From: Haplomitrium mnioides | Taxonomy: Eukaryota > Marchantiophyta > Haplomitriopsida > Calobryales | Assembly: GCA_049999725.1 (NCBI GenBank) | Contig: JBNGIS010007632.1 | Location: 94,848 to 158,847, forward strand | DNA: 64,000 nt | Reading direction: 5' to 3' | In this document: positions 31,406-41,313 of the stretch, piece after piece | How positions within the stretch are numbered: position 1 is the stretch's first letter | Layout of the letters: each line of letters begins with the position of its first letter | The notes under the pieces: model-generated | What the model was told of the DNA's origin: nothing | Database searches by the model: none | The model's input: only the letters and a program-made list of their open reading frames with translations | Translations under genes and position numbers: made by a program

Positions 31406-31843
31406 TGTAAAAGAACTCAAAAATAACTCAAAGACCGAATTCTAGTAAGTAATAATTCAAGACAACTCTAAAAGAGTTACACAACTCAAAACTAATAAGC
31501 AAACTAAAGCCAAGAATATAAGACAAAGCCAAGGAACCAAAGAACCCAAATGATTCGAGAGGAACTCCAGAATGAGTAGTGAGGCTAAGAAGCCCTTCTA
31601 TTTATACAAGAGAAGAGAGTGTCATCCCTCTTTCTTCACTTACAAGTCACTTCTCATTTCAGCCCTAAAGGTGATTCACTACCAAAACTGACTTCGAATG
31701 CAAGTAACCTAAAAGTGACTCTCCACCAAAGGTGACTTCAAAAGCAAGTAATCCAATCTTAACCTAAAAGTGACTCACTATCACTTCCTTCACTCTTCTC
31801 TATTTTCTTATAAATAGTACAATTTTATGCTTGTACTATTACA
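31406..31843 (-). repeat. CV3 3' LTR
   Basis: 438 bp, TGTAATAGTACAAGCATAAA to TTTTACA on the element strand. The polypurine tract GGCGGGGATTA follows at 31844-31856. TATA box at 31599-31606. Confidence 0.85.
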
Positions 31844-32300
31844 TAATCCCCGCCGTCTAGTCGATGACGTCCTCGTCATCGCCACAACTTTCAAAAATGT
31901 TAATAGCTTATTGAGCATTCTCAAGATTTGAAGAAGGTTTCCAAGTAGCATCATGAAGTGGATAGCCTTTCCACAAAACCTTGTATTGAACTTGTGGATG
32001 TCGCCCACGCTTGATAACTCTTTTCGCCAAAATGCGGTCTACTTCAAATTCTTCATGATCATCAAGAACAATGGTTGAAGGAGAGAGTTGAACACGATTT
32101 GGAAAAGAAGATGGACTAGGAACAAAAAGCTTAACTTTAGACACATGGAACACACGATGAATCTTCATATGAAGAGGAAGATCAAGTTTATAAGCAACAA
32201 GAGAAATAACCTCAGAAATAAAGAAAGTACCAATCCAAGCACGAGATAACTTACAAACTTGAGTATCTAAAGACAATGGAAGATCATGAGTGGATAACAT
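31844..32300 (-). pseudogene. CV3 integrase tail with chromodomain
   Basis: 130-residue open frame 32300-31908. The chromodomain FEVDRILAKRVIKRGRHPQ is followed by YKVLWKGYPLHDATWKPSSN. Phe, Trp and Tyr stand at the three aromatic-cage positions of the HP1 fold, so methyl-lysine reading is plausible. A TAG (NAQ-stop) removes the last 15 or so residues present in CV4. Confidence 0.75.
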
Positions 32301-32311
32301 AGCTTGGTCAC

Positions 32312-33208
32312 CTAAAACAAAAGAGCAATCACAACGACGACTATCAACATATTTTTTTGCCGATTTTGAACAACAGTAAGATGGTTGCGAGCATCTTGCA
32401 AGGAAGAAGATAAACGAGACAAAAAACTAGAAATACTTGGAACATTAGAAGAAGTAGGAGAAAGCAAACCATCAAGAACAAGAGGATGTTGACCCGAATT
32501 AAAAAAGAAAGGAGAAAACCCAGTACTTTCTTGTTTGGAGTTGTTGTAAGCAAACTCCACAACCAGTAAACTATCCCAATCAGTGTGATGAACATTGATG
32601 AACGCGTGAAGCATGTCCTCTACAGTATGATTAGCACACTCCGTTTGCCCATCTGTTTGTGAATGATAAGCAATAGACATAGAAAGTCTGGTTCCTAGAA
32701 GTTTGAATAACTCTTGCCAAAACTTTCCACTGAAACGTGGATCCCGATAAGATATTACACCTTGGGCATTCCGTGATGGCGAAAAACAATATCAAAGTAA
32801 ATTTTTGCCAATTGTGGAGCATCCACTGTATCCACCGTTGGCGCTAAATGAATCTGCTTGCTGAACTTATCCACAAACACCACAATAGCAGCAAACCCAC
32901 GAGGCGTGGTTGGAAGTGAAGTGATAAGATCTAAACTTACATGTTCCCAACGAGCAGTAGGAATTGGTAATGGTTGAAGAAGTCCCGTTGGTTTTTGATT
33001 CAAAGTTAGACCACCATCAAGTGCGTTGAAGCGACTATGTAGTTTTATCTACTCCAAGATACCCGGAGATAGGAATGCCATGCGCTTCTTGTAAACGAGC
33101 CATTCGAAGCGTATCATTTTGTGGAACATATATTTGATGGCCTCGATAGAGAATACCATCTTCAATGGAGAAAGAATGATACTCACTATCCTTGATGGCC
33201 AATTGTGC
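32312..33208 (-). pseudogene. CV3 integrase core
   Basis: 33003-32755 holds VSLDLITSLPTTPRG (first Asp intact) and FRHHGMPKV; after a shift, 32680-32312 holds AYHSQTDGQTECANH with the Glu. The zinc N-terminus near 33010-33200 is frameshifted and partly lost: the CESC block between about 33006 and 33010 is deleted compared with CV4. Confidence 0.75.
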
Positions 33209-33823
33209 TCAAACCAAACTAAAGAAAGCATCTTCTTGTAGTTTTTGATGATAACTCCCACTAGTTGCCACATCCAAATGTAAGATACTAATGTTGCTCA
33301 CCTCCATTGTATTCACTCGATGATCAAGCCTTCGTGACAGTGCATCAGGAATGGTATGGAACCTTCCTAGCTTGAACTCTAGCTTGATATCAAAGAGTTG
33401 CAATTGATCTTCCCATCGGTGATGTCGACTTGTCATATTTTCCAAATGGATTGATTGTAACAATGGTTTGTGATGTGGGTCTTCCCAAAAGATAATGCCT
33501 CCATACTTTTGTAGCATAAACCATTGCCAATTGCTCTCGATCCCTTACAGAATAGTTTATTTTCGTCGCATTCAACCGGCATGACATGAAGGCAATTGGA
33601 TAAAGCCCATCCTCAAACTCTTGCTGCAAAACTACTCCAATAGAAAAATTAGAAGCATCAAAATCAACTACACAACGTGCTTTTGGATCATATGGCTGTA
33701 GAAAAGGACGAAAAGAGACTGCATCCTTGAGGTGTTGAAATGCCGCTTGCTCTTTGGTGGTCCATTGAAACTTGACCTCCTTGCCTAGCAGATCAGTAAG
33801 TGGTGTAGCAATATGTGCATAAC
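33209..33823 (-). pseudogene. CV3 RNase H with 14-nt deletion
   Basis: VDFDASNFSIGVVLQQEFED and VRDREQLAMVYATKVWRHY are intact. At LLGRPTSQ the 14 nucleotides that encode ILMLTD in CV1 are missing (33474-33478 junction). The same deletion is in CV4. It removes the last catalytic Asp and shifts the frame into 33517-33209. Confidence 0.8.
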
Positions 33824-33923
33824 NNNNNNNNNNNNNNNNNNNNNNNNNNNNNNNNNNNNNNNNNNNNNNNNNNNNNNNNNNNNNNNNNNNNNNNNNNNNN
33901 NNNNNNNNNNNNNNNNNNNNNNN
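33824..33923. other. Assembly gap, 100 N
   Basis: Collinear comparison with CV4 (57490-57953) suggests about 440 bp belong here, so 100 is a placeholder length. Confidence 0.9.
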
Positions 33924-34295
33924 GGCTTGATAGGAATTTGCCAATAAAAGGAAAATGTTGTGAAGCAAAGGGAGATACTACCTACAAGTGAGTCTTATGG
34001 AGGTTTGATCAAAGATTTCTCAGTGGTATCTCTGAATGTTCAAAAAAAAGAGAAAAGTAGTCATGTGCTACCTTGTGTTAGATAAGAATCACATCGACAA
34101 AGTAGAATGTGATAAACTATTCATAGCGGAGGTACTCTCGAGGGTCACAAACATAAAAATGTAATAATTTATTAGTGTCAAAAGCTGACTTTATATTCTA
34201 AGTATTACTTGTGATTTATGTAGATATTTATGACCTTAACAAACAGCGGATAGTGTAGTTGATTTAAATACATGGGTTGAAATAGAAAGTTTGTA

Positions 34296-35438
34296 TCAAA
34301 AAAGCCGTAGATGATAATTATTATGAGTAAACTTGCAACAACAAGTGTCAAAAACATGTAGTCTATTACTACCACTTGCATGATAAAAAATTGTGATACG
34401 GTCATTTACACCCTTGCAGTCAAGTAAGAAAAAAGGTTGATGCCAGCTCTGAAACACATATAACAGAGTAGTCTCCAGAACTTCCTCTTCCATTTTTGAA
34501 CTTGGAAAACTTTGAGATTTCCAAATACACAAAGTTTGTGGTTTATCTAGTCCATCCAAGCCTGGTCCACTTGAGTATGTAGCTACTAGATACAAAAAGT
34601 TGCCATCTGAAACAAGATGTTGATCGTTCATATATTCTCTCAATTGTGGTACCCTACAAAAATAGCCAAGGTAGTTGGGCACATCATAAGGAAAAATCTC
34701 CCTTAAATATTCTCCTTGGTAGTCACATGGTATATACAATATCACTTGCTTCTCTATTGAGCGGCCAGTGTACATTAGCTCCGAAGAAGAAGGATTGGTT
34801 GGCTGGTAAGGCAAGACTAGAGAAAGAATCCAACTTTGACTTTCAAAGTTATAAACATGAAGTTTCATGACATTTCCATGTAAATCAATTCGTCTATCTA
34901 GATTTCCAAATGGTTGTACAACGATGGTGCTATAGCTACTTGTAACATTGTTGTGGCACAAAATTGGGTTCATTTTCCAACAGTCAACTTCAGGGTTCAT
35001 TTCAAAATGGATTTTCATTGAAGCACCAGTGACAATGTTCCAAAAGAAGAGTAGCATACCCCGGTAGTGATGACAGCAGGAAAGTACACCACATACCGCT
35101 CATGAAACCATTTCAAAATTGTTGCTATCGCAATCTTAGTCCATATAGCTCTTGGGCAAGTGCACTGACTCATAGGTTGATAGCGAAGTCCCATAAAACA
35201 CAAACAGGTCACCATATCCTTCAGCTTCCCATGATTGTTTGGAAAGAAATTTCCATGAAAGAATCTTTGCAGGAATAATGAATCCTGAAAAGCACTTGAT
35301 ATACAAACTTTGAAAATGCTTTGAATCCAAAACATGCTTACGAGCTTTACATACTGCTTTTGCCCTCAACATACTTTTAATTGGCAATTTTAAAAATATC
35401 TCCTCGTGCAAGTCTTGAATAACATTCCATCTCGACAT
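34296..35438 (-). pseudogene. F-box protein pseudogene, copy B
   Basis: Same protein as copy A: MSRWNVIQDLHEEIFLKLPI F-box at the N-terminus and a 253-residue open C-terminal region (35057-34296, including PQTLCIWKSQSF and FFLLDCKGVNDR). Lesions differ from copy A: a TAA after KSYMD (35133-35135) and a TGA in place of the Leu-Ser of EMVLSAV, both around 35090-35135. The two lesions of copy A are absent. Each copy is therefore dead for its own reasons. No intact version is in the window. Confidence 0.8.
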
Positions 35439-36121
35439 AACTCCAAGCTACATAGGTATCCCTCCCTTGTTATTTGATGGCCTTCTTATCCTAATCACAA
35501 TGAGAAACATAAATAAAAGGCATGAATGTTGCAAACCACAAAGCGAGAAAGTGAGAAACATGTCTATTTACTTTTTGTAGTATATAATTGAATAGAAAGA
35601 ACCACCACTTAATTTGAGAAACTATCTTGAAGAAAATCCTCACCTCCACCAATATCACACTTGTGGCTAGACAAGCATGTGAAAGTTTGGCTCAAGATTC
35701 TTTATAATCCCATATTTAAAGGATTTTGGTTGGAAATGACTTCCCCAATAGGTTTTTTCGTCGGACCACCAATTAACTAAAAGTAACGTTTTTTAAGGAG
35801 CGGATTGGTACGAGCTTCCCTCTTCTCTAGGTTATCAAGAGACCATCAATTGACATAAATCACTTTTGTAGAGTAGCCATTGGCATTAACTTCCACACTA
35901 GCTTCCCAATAGACAATGGAGTGCATGTTGGCATTAACTTCCTCTCTAGGTTGCTAACAAACAACTAATTGACTAAAAGTGACTTGTAAAGAGCTCTTTT
36001 GCTAGATAAGTGGCTCCACACTTCCTACTCTAGACGAAAAGTTTTGCCCCATATAAATTATCAGCATACTAGGTTTTAAACATACCACAACTTGATTGGG
36101 GACCACTTCTTTGGACACATT
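35439..36121. other. No gene seen; F-box upstream flank, copy B
   Basis: Matches 22876-23559; no coding signal. Confidence 0.4.
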
Positions 36122-36389
36122 AAGGGTTCAGAACTTGCTGGAGCTGCACTTATTTAGGGTTCAGAACTTGCTGGAGCTGCACTTATTTAGGGTTCAGAGC
36201 TTGCTCGAGTTGGGCAAAAATAGGGTTCAGAACTTGCTGGAGCTACACACATTTAGGGCTCAGAACTTGCTAGAGCTGCACATATTTAGGGTAAGGAACT
36301 TCCTGAAGCTGACAACATTTAGGGTTCAGAACTTGGTAGAGCTGCATATATTTAGGGTTATGAATTTGCTGGAGCTGCACACATTTAAG
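36122..36389 (+). repeat. 33-bp minisatellite, eight units (copy B)
   Basis: Same unit as 23560-23793 with one extra unit near the left end (two identical LELHLFRVQNL repeats). Confidence 0.8.
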
Positions 36390-36768
36390 GTTCAGTTGAT
36401 TCAAACGAGCGTTTGTGAGTATACAAGAAGAAAGTGCAGTTCTACTTCCACCCAAAATGGAAAGTCTCTTGGTACCTTTTCTGTTGCATTTCTGAGAGAT
36501 AGCCAGTTTATAGTTTTATGACTTGCATAATTCCTTTCTGTTCTCTTATTGTCTTTTTCATTTTCTGCCCATGACAAGTACTTTTCGCTTCTTTTGATTT
36601 CATGGAATCTTTTGACGAAGGTAAAGTAAAGTAGTGGAATCTATTGCCTGGCGTTTGGCTTCTTCCCACTTGCTTGTGCAATTGTCACTCTTCCTTTGGA
36701 TTCAGTCTTTCTGTTGGTACTTAACTTCTTGTCTCTTCTGAAAACGTTGTTCCACCATAAATAGTCAT

Positions 36769-36860
36769 ATGAAGGAGGGTGAGGTCCAGGTTGTGGATAG
36801 TCTTCAGTATCCACACCAACATGACTTTCAATAGTAGGGGAATAGTCTTCTTGAAGAATA
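36769..36860 (-). pseudogene. DY-rich exon, copy B, 3' part
   Basis: Second 39-residue unit of the DY-rich exon: DYSPTIESHVGVDTEDYPQP, then GPHPPS and Y. Separated from its 5' part by the solo LTR. Confidence 0.5.
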
Positions 36861-37861
36861 TGTTGTGAATATCAAATCGAGTTGATATTATGCAGCAGCG
36901 AAAATCCACTTAAGATGAGTATTGTGACAAAAGAAAAGTAAAAACGTCAGCTCCAAAGAAGAGGTCGTGCGACAGCAGATTTGTGAAGGCCTTCTTGTCA
37001 GCAGGTTCAAACGAAAAAATGCAGGTTGACTCCACACCTAAATCGCAACTCACAGAGGTGCCTCCTTGCTCACGAATCACTCTTTTGCAAGGAAACGATG
37101 TCACCTCCTTAAGAGGTGAAACGCCACCATCTTCTGCAAAAGCGACCTTCTTCCAGAAGCAATGCGACCTGCTTCAAACGCGAGCCCTTCTCAGCTCCAA
37201 CGCGAGGCACGAACGCCAGCTCCTTCATGAGATGAAAAAAGCGACCTCCTTAGGAACGCGAACGGGAGCCCCTTCAGACGCGAACCCTTTCTGAGCGAAA
37301 TGCGAGCCCCTTCAGAAACGAACGCGAGCTGCTTCCAGGAACAAACGACCTCACTTTCTAGAAAAATGACTCTCCCTGCTGGATACAATTCTTCTTTCTA
37401 ATGCACAAAACGAGTTTCAAGTGATGTGGTTTGCAATGAGGATGTGTTGGAGCTCCTCTTCATTAGATTTATATACAGAAAACAATACTAGCTAAAAGCT
37501 GGATTTCTATGGGCGCCCCTATTCAAAATCTATGGGCGCTTGAATCAGTGCAGGTGAAGCAGATTTTCCACCAGAGCTGCACATTCAATTTCATCTACAC
37601 TCCTATGACTTTTCGGTGTTCTAACTTTGGCAAGGGACAAGAATCATTAATGGTCCCTCAGAAGAGTCCTGGTGCTGACACATGTCACCACCAGGTGCCT
37701 CCACATGGCACTATCCCTAAAATCACCATTCCCTAAAGTGCCTCTAAACTAGCTAGAATCCTAAACTAGCTAAGCCAAAAAAAATTTACAGGGACACACT
37801 TCACCAAGGAAGTATCAGGCAATTCCTCAGCAGCAAATTGTGAAGCTGCCAATTTCCAACA
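36861..37861 (+). mobile_element. Solo LTR, TGTTG...CAACA, with GAATA target duplication
   Basis: 1001 bp beginning TGTTGTGAATATC and ending TTTCCAACA, flanked by GAATA at 36856-36860 and 37862-37866. Copy A has the uninterrupted site (one GAA-A/CAGG junction near 24260). No internal genes, so this is a solo LTR left by LTR-LTR recombination. TGTTG/CAACA ends are common in Copia LTRs; strand is arbitrary. The middle (37040-37340) is rich in irregular ACGCGAGC...CTTC repeats. Confidence 0.85.
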
Positions 37862-38056
37862 GAATAGGTGGTCCAAAGGGAGGATAATCATCTCAAGGAT
37901 GGTGAGGTCCAGGCTGAGGATAGTCTTCAGTATCCACACCAGCTTCACTTACAGAAGTTGAACCCGCATGGATTAGTTTCCCTGCCATTTTCTCCTCCAA
38001 TATGCTACTTGACGACTCTTGAGATTCTATGAAGAACAGAATAATATGCTTGTTGT
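37862..38056 (-). pseudogene. DY-rich exon, copy B, 5' part
   Basis: From acceptor-like TGTTGCAG (38057-38064) the frame reads EEKMAGKLIHAGSTS and DYPQPGPHHP, then a TGA where copy A has TCA. DDYPPFGPP follows up to the solo LTR. Dead by stop and insertion. Confidence 0.5.
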
Positions 38057-38681
38057 CTGCAACACACAAAAGTGTAAGCAAATCAGGTCCCAATTGTAAT
38101 AACACTATAAAACCTCAAGAGATCAAGTGGGCAAGTGTTCTCCATAACTCCTGCCCAACAACAGATCTCAATAGCCACCACTAGAAGTAAAGATGGCACC
38201 AAGACAAATGTGCAAATTCCTCATGAATTTTTAAATGTATGTAATATCAAAAGGCTATGCTTAACTAGCATCCATGTTCTTGTCATTTAAACAAAGTCAT
38301 CAAACTTCCACAAAACAGAAAGGAGCATTAAACTAGAAATGTCTTGCAACTGGTTGTAAACTATGTCAAACAATCTACCTACAATCACTCACGTTCGCTT
38401 GATGATTTGAACAGAATAAGTTTTATGGATCCTCCAAGTGCTATAGTTGGAGAAACATTTGTTGCTTTCTAGAAAAGGACTGCACCTCATCTCTAGCTCC
38501 CTGCCTTCAGATCATTGAGATCTCAAAGCAAGTGGAGATTTCCTACCAATGCTGGTGTCGCATCAACTTTCTTCCCGACAATGTGTTTTCTCTCCTCCTC
38601 CTCCTTGTGTACATGCCTCTGTAGTTGCTGCCTCTGCAACCCTTGAATTGGAAGTCATCACAATGTGCAATTTATGAGCAG
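38057..38681. other. Non-coding, matches 24452-25083
   Basis: No exon recognised. Confidence 0.4.
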
Positions 38682-38876
38682 GGTGTGGAACAGGTTCTGG
38701 TGAAACTTGGCAATCATGGGTCTATCCTTATTAATAAGGACAACTCCCCATAGTGCAATCAGCCATTAGGGCTCCAATTGTGGTGGATTCAACTGGTGCT
38801 GGAGACTCCTTTACTGCAGCATATACAGTGGGCTTCATAGAGGGAATGTCTTCACCAGATGCTCTAAGATTTGCAG
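38682..38876 (+). pseudogene. Ribokinase-like PfkB kinase, penultimate exon, copy B
   Basis: Same exon as 25084-25278 with the same internal stop and frameshift. Signature 2 reads VVDSTGAGDSFTAA; the Ser for Thr change is tolerated in the family. Donor GT follows at 38877. Confidence 0.8.
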
Positions 38877-39442
38877 GTGTCTCATCTCTTTCTAAATGGC
38901 GTTTTTAACGCATTGTGAAATTTATTTCTCTCAATGAGATTGTTATTGTCTGCTGTATGGCGTCAGATGTAGCAAGGAATGCACAAGAATGATACCAGCA
39001 AACCCAAAACCAAATTGTGTGGCGGGTTGAAGGACAGACCAGTGTTTTACTTTATCTTGGAAACATGCCTGGGAGAACTTGAGGTGATGTCAAGATGTTG
39101 AGGGAACTTCCAAGCTATTAATATTTGTGTGCCTCTCATCAACTGACTAATGTTCTTGTTATGCATTGGGCCAGCATATGTAAGATCCTAGGCTGTTTGC
39201 AGGGTGAATCTCTACGTTTTGAATCTAGGGGATCTGAACCCCCTGTCTTTCACCATGATGTGGTTGCTGCAGCTTTGTTAGACTTGTCATTCACCTTTCA
39301 AGGCATTCCAAAGAAAAAGAGCAGCCAACTACCTAAACTGGATGGTCGGAGTCTTTTACTTTTCTTGATTTCTTAACTTTTTGGGTTGTCATTGAATTGT
39401 CACACATTATTCAGTAGCTCTAATAATAACTCTGAATTGTAG
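38877..39442 (+). other. Intron of ribokinase-like pseudogene, copy B
   Basis: GT donor after TTTGCAG, acceptor GAATTGTAG. An 83-residue open frame inside (39125-39376) has no counterpart open in copy A and is not called. Confidence 0.65.
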
Positions 39443-39537
39443 TTGTTGCAGCATCACTGTGTGTCAGAGAAAAGGGTGCTCTCCCAAGTATGCCAGACAA
39501 GAAGTTTGTCATGAAGTTACTCCATGAGAACCTGTAG
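39443..39537 (+). pseudogene. Ribokinase-like PfkB kinase, last exon, copy B
   Basis: Reads VVAASLCVREKGALPSMPDK, then KFVMKLLHENL-TAG. Closer to the usual family wording (SLCV, SMPDKK) than copy A. The stop lies in the LTR terminus as in copy A. Confidence 0.8.
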
Positions 39538-40482
39538 TGCCCCTCTTCCCAGCACTAACCCCATGACGAGCTAATTCCGAGAAAAGAGGAGCGAGAGGGT
39601 GTAACAGGGTCTTTTATGAAATGGCCCCGGACCCAGATTTATCTTTTCTACGTACTACTGGCTGTGCGTTGCCTAGCAGCACACTCACGCCAAGTCAACC
39701 CCCAAGACCCACAGCCACTTGCTCTCTGCAAGCACAACTCCAAGCCGGAATTAAAACCCACTCATATCTGTCGTTCTAGCAGCCAACTTTTCTTGCTAGG
39801 CACTCTCTAACTTCCCTACAGTGCCCCTAGTACTTATTCACAACTATACATTAAAGACTATAAACATATGTACACCATATACTTGACATAAGTACAAAGC
39901 GTCATGAGCTAGCAACTCCATACACTACATGAGTCTCCCCCACGCCGCTATACACGTCAGCCCGCTCACTCATGCATGCGCCACTAGCTAGTTTATACCC
40001 TCCATGGTAGAGAGGCTTGGATTCATTCCACAAGCTCAGAAGAGGTTTGGTTAACTTTTACTCGTGGAAGACTGTCCTACCAACTGCAGGCACACACTCC
40101 ACTCGAGACCTGGACTGGGTCTTCTCGGCAATGCGTGGGCACTCACGCAGCCACCCCTTGTCTTTGGTCCCCCTTGAGCTGTAAACCAGCAACACCCTCC
40201 GAGTGCTATTGGGGCTAAATCCCCTGCGTGAACACGAACTGAGAGGACCCCAGGTCCGTCCTGGCTGCCTCTCATGCCTCCCAACCGAACAAACTCTCTT
40301 CTCTTTTGAGCATCAATCCACCTCTTAACATTGGTGCACCTTGGGAGTGAGTTCACCTGGATGGATCGCCCGAGCCTCTAGAGCCTCCCGCCCAGCGATT
40401 CTCAGTGCCCTCCAGTCCACCTCCACTCCAGTTGGCCCCCTAGTGCAAGTTCACTTGCTCTAATTGAAGTGTCACAAGAATG
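39533..40482 (-). repeat. LTR abutting ribokinase, copy B
   Basis: Starts TGTAGTGCCCCTC and carries GAGCTAATTCCGAGAAAAG and TATGAAATGGCCCC. It extends past ATTGGTGCACC (where copy A breaks) into GCCTCTAGAGCCTCCCGCC, which matches E4 LTR wording. Ends near 40482 at integrase sequence. Confidence 0.7.
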
Positions 40483-41163
40483 CATTCTTCTTTCCTCGTT
40501 GTTCCCCCCTATTTACCGATCACGGCACACACACTTTCTGAACACAATCATCAAGGAGCTCATTAAGCGCTCTTATCAAGGAGCTCATTAGGCGCTCTTT
40601 TGTTAAACATCGAAAGACAACCGCCTACCATCGCAAGGCTAACAAGCTAACCGAGTGAGCCAATAGTATCGGCAAGATTTTGAACCGCTCAATGGCCGCC
40701 AATAAAACTGATAGGGACCTAAAACTACTTGGTGATTGGACATCATGCACTATTGCTAGTTGAGTTTGAAGTGCCCACTGCACGAGTGCTGACCACTGAA
40801 CGGTAGTGGGAGCACTTGAGCCAGACATCACCTCCTGAGCCAAGTGGACCAATTGGAGGAGGCACGATTGGAGATAGAGGACCAGATGAGGCACCAGCAC
40901 CAGCAGCTAAGGAAGGGCCAGCACGATAGGAAACTACGGCCTCCATACCTACAAGCAAGGGATTTAGTTTTGTTGTATGATAGCTCGTTCATCCACTTCC
41001 CAAGAAAAATTGCACACACGGTGGATGGGGCCCTACATTCTACAGCAATTGCATTGCAACGGGTTAGCATAGGTAACGGCATTGCAGGTAAAATCAGCAA
41101 TCATAGATACTATGACATGCTGAAGAAATACCACTATAAGGACCAAGAACCACCCGGATCATG
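40483..41163 (+). pseudogene. Integrase fragment of the E1 family
   Basis: Plus-strand scrap: TDHGTHF-like core block, VKHRKTTAYHRKANKLTE, ILNRSMAANKTD, a deletion, then an open C-terminal stretch 40844-41164 with LEEARLEIEDQMRHQHQQLR and DLVLLYDSSFIHFPRKI. A 25-bp tandem duplication (40550-40599) adds a frameshift. No flanking LTR of its own. Confidence 0.75.
40550..40599 (+). repeat. 25-bp tandem duplication in integrase
   Basis: Two units beginning ATCAAGGAGCTCATTA with one mismatch (AAG/AGG). Not a multiple of three. Confidence 0.85.
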
Positions 41164-41313
41164 AGGATAGCAAGGCTAGGGGAGGTGACCAACCAGCAAG
41201 GAGGAGAAATTTAGTGGTTTTGGTAGGATTGGATCACTTTCTGGCATTGCATTGTTTCATTTCATTCCTTGTTTTGGCAGTCAATTCAATGGTAGGAGTG
41301 ACACATCGAGCAA

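Larger units (their letters stand above)
31406..33946 (-). mobile_element. CV3: chromovirus 3' part, inverted against CV2
   Basis: Minus strand: 3' LTR 31406-31843, chromodomain, integrase, RNase H and a small RT scrap (33924-33946) after a 100-N gap. It then joins the left edge of duplication copy B. Gag, protease and most of RT are absent. No partner LTR is seen to the right. Confidence 0.85.
33947..40482 (+). repeat. Segmental duplication copy B
   Basis: Collinear with 21386-26825. It is longer because of a 1-kb solo LTR (36861-37861) and because its LTR portion extends to about 40482. Left edge abuts CV3, right edge an integrase scrap. Confidence 0.85.

Noticed and set aside
39125-39376. 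83-codon open frame
   Set aside because: Within the ribokinase intron and not open in copy A.
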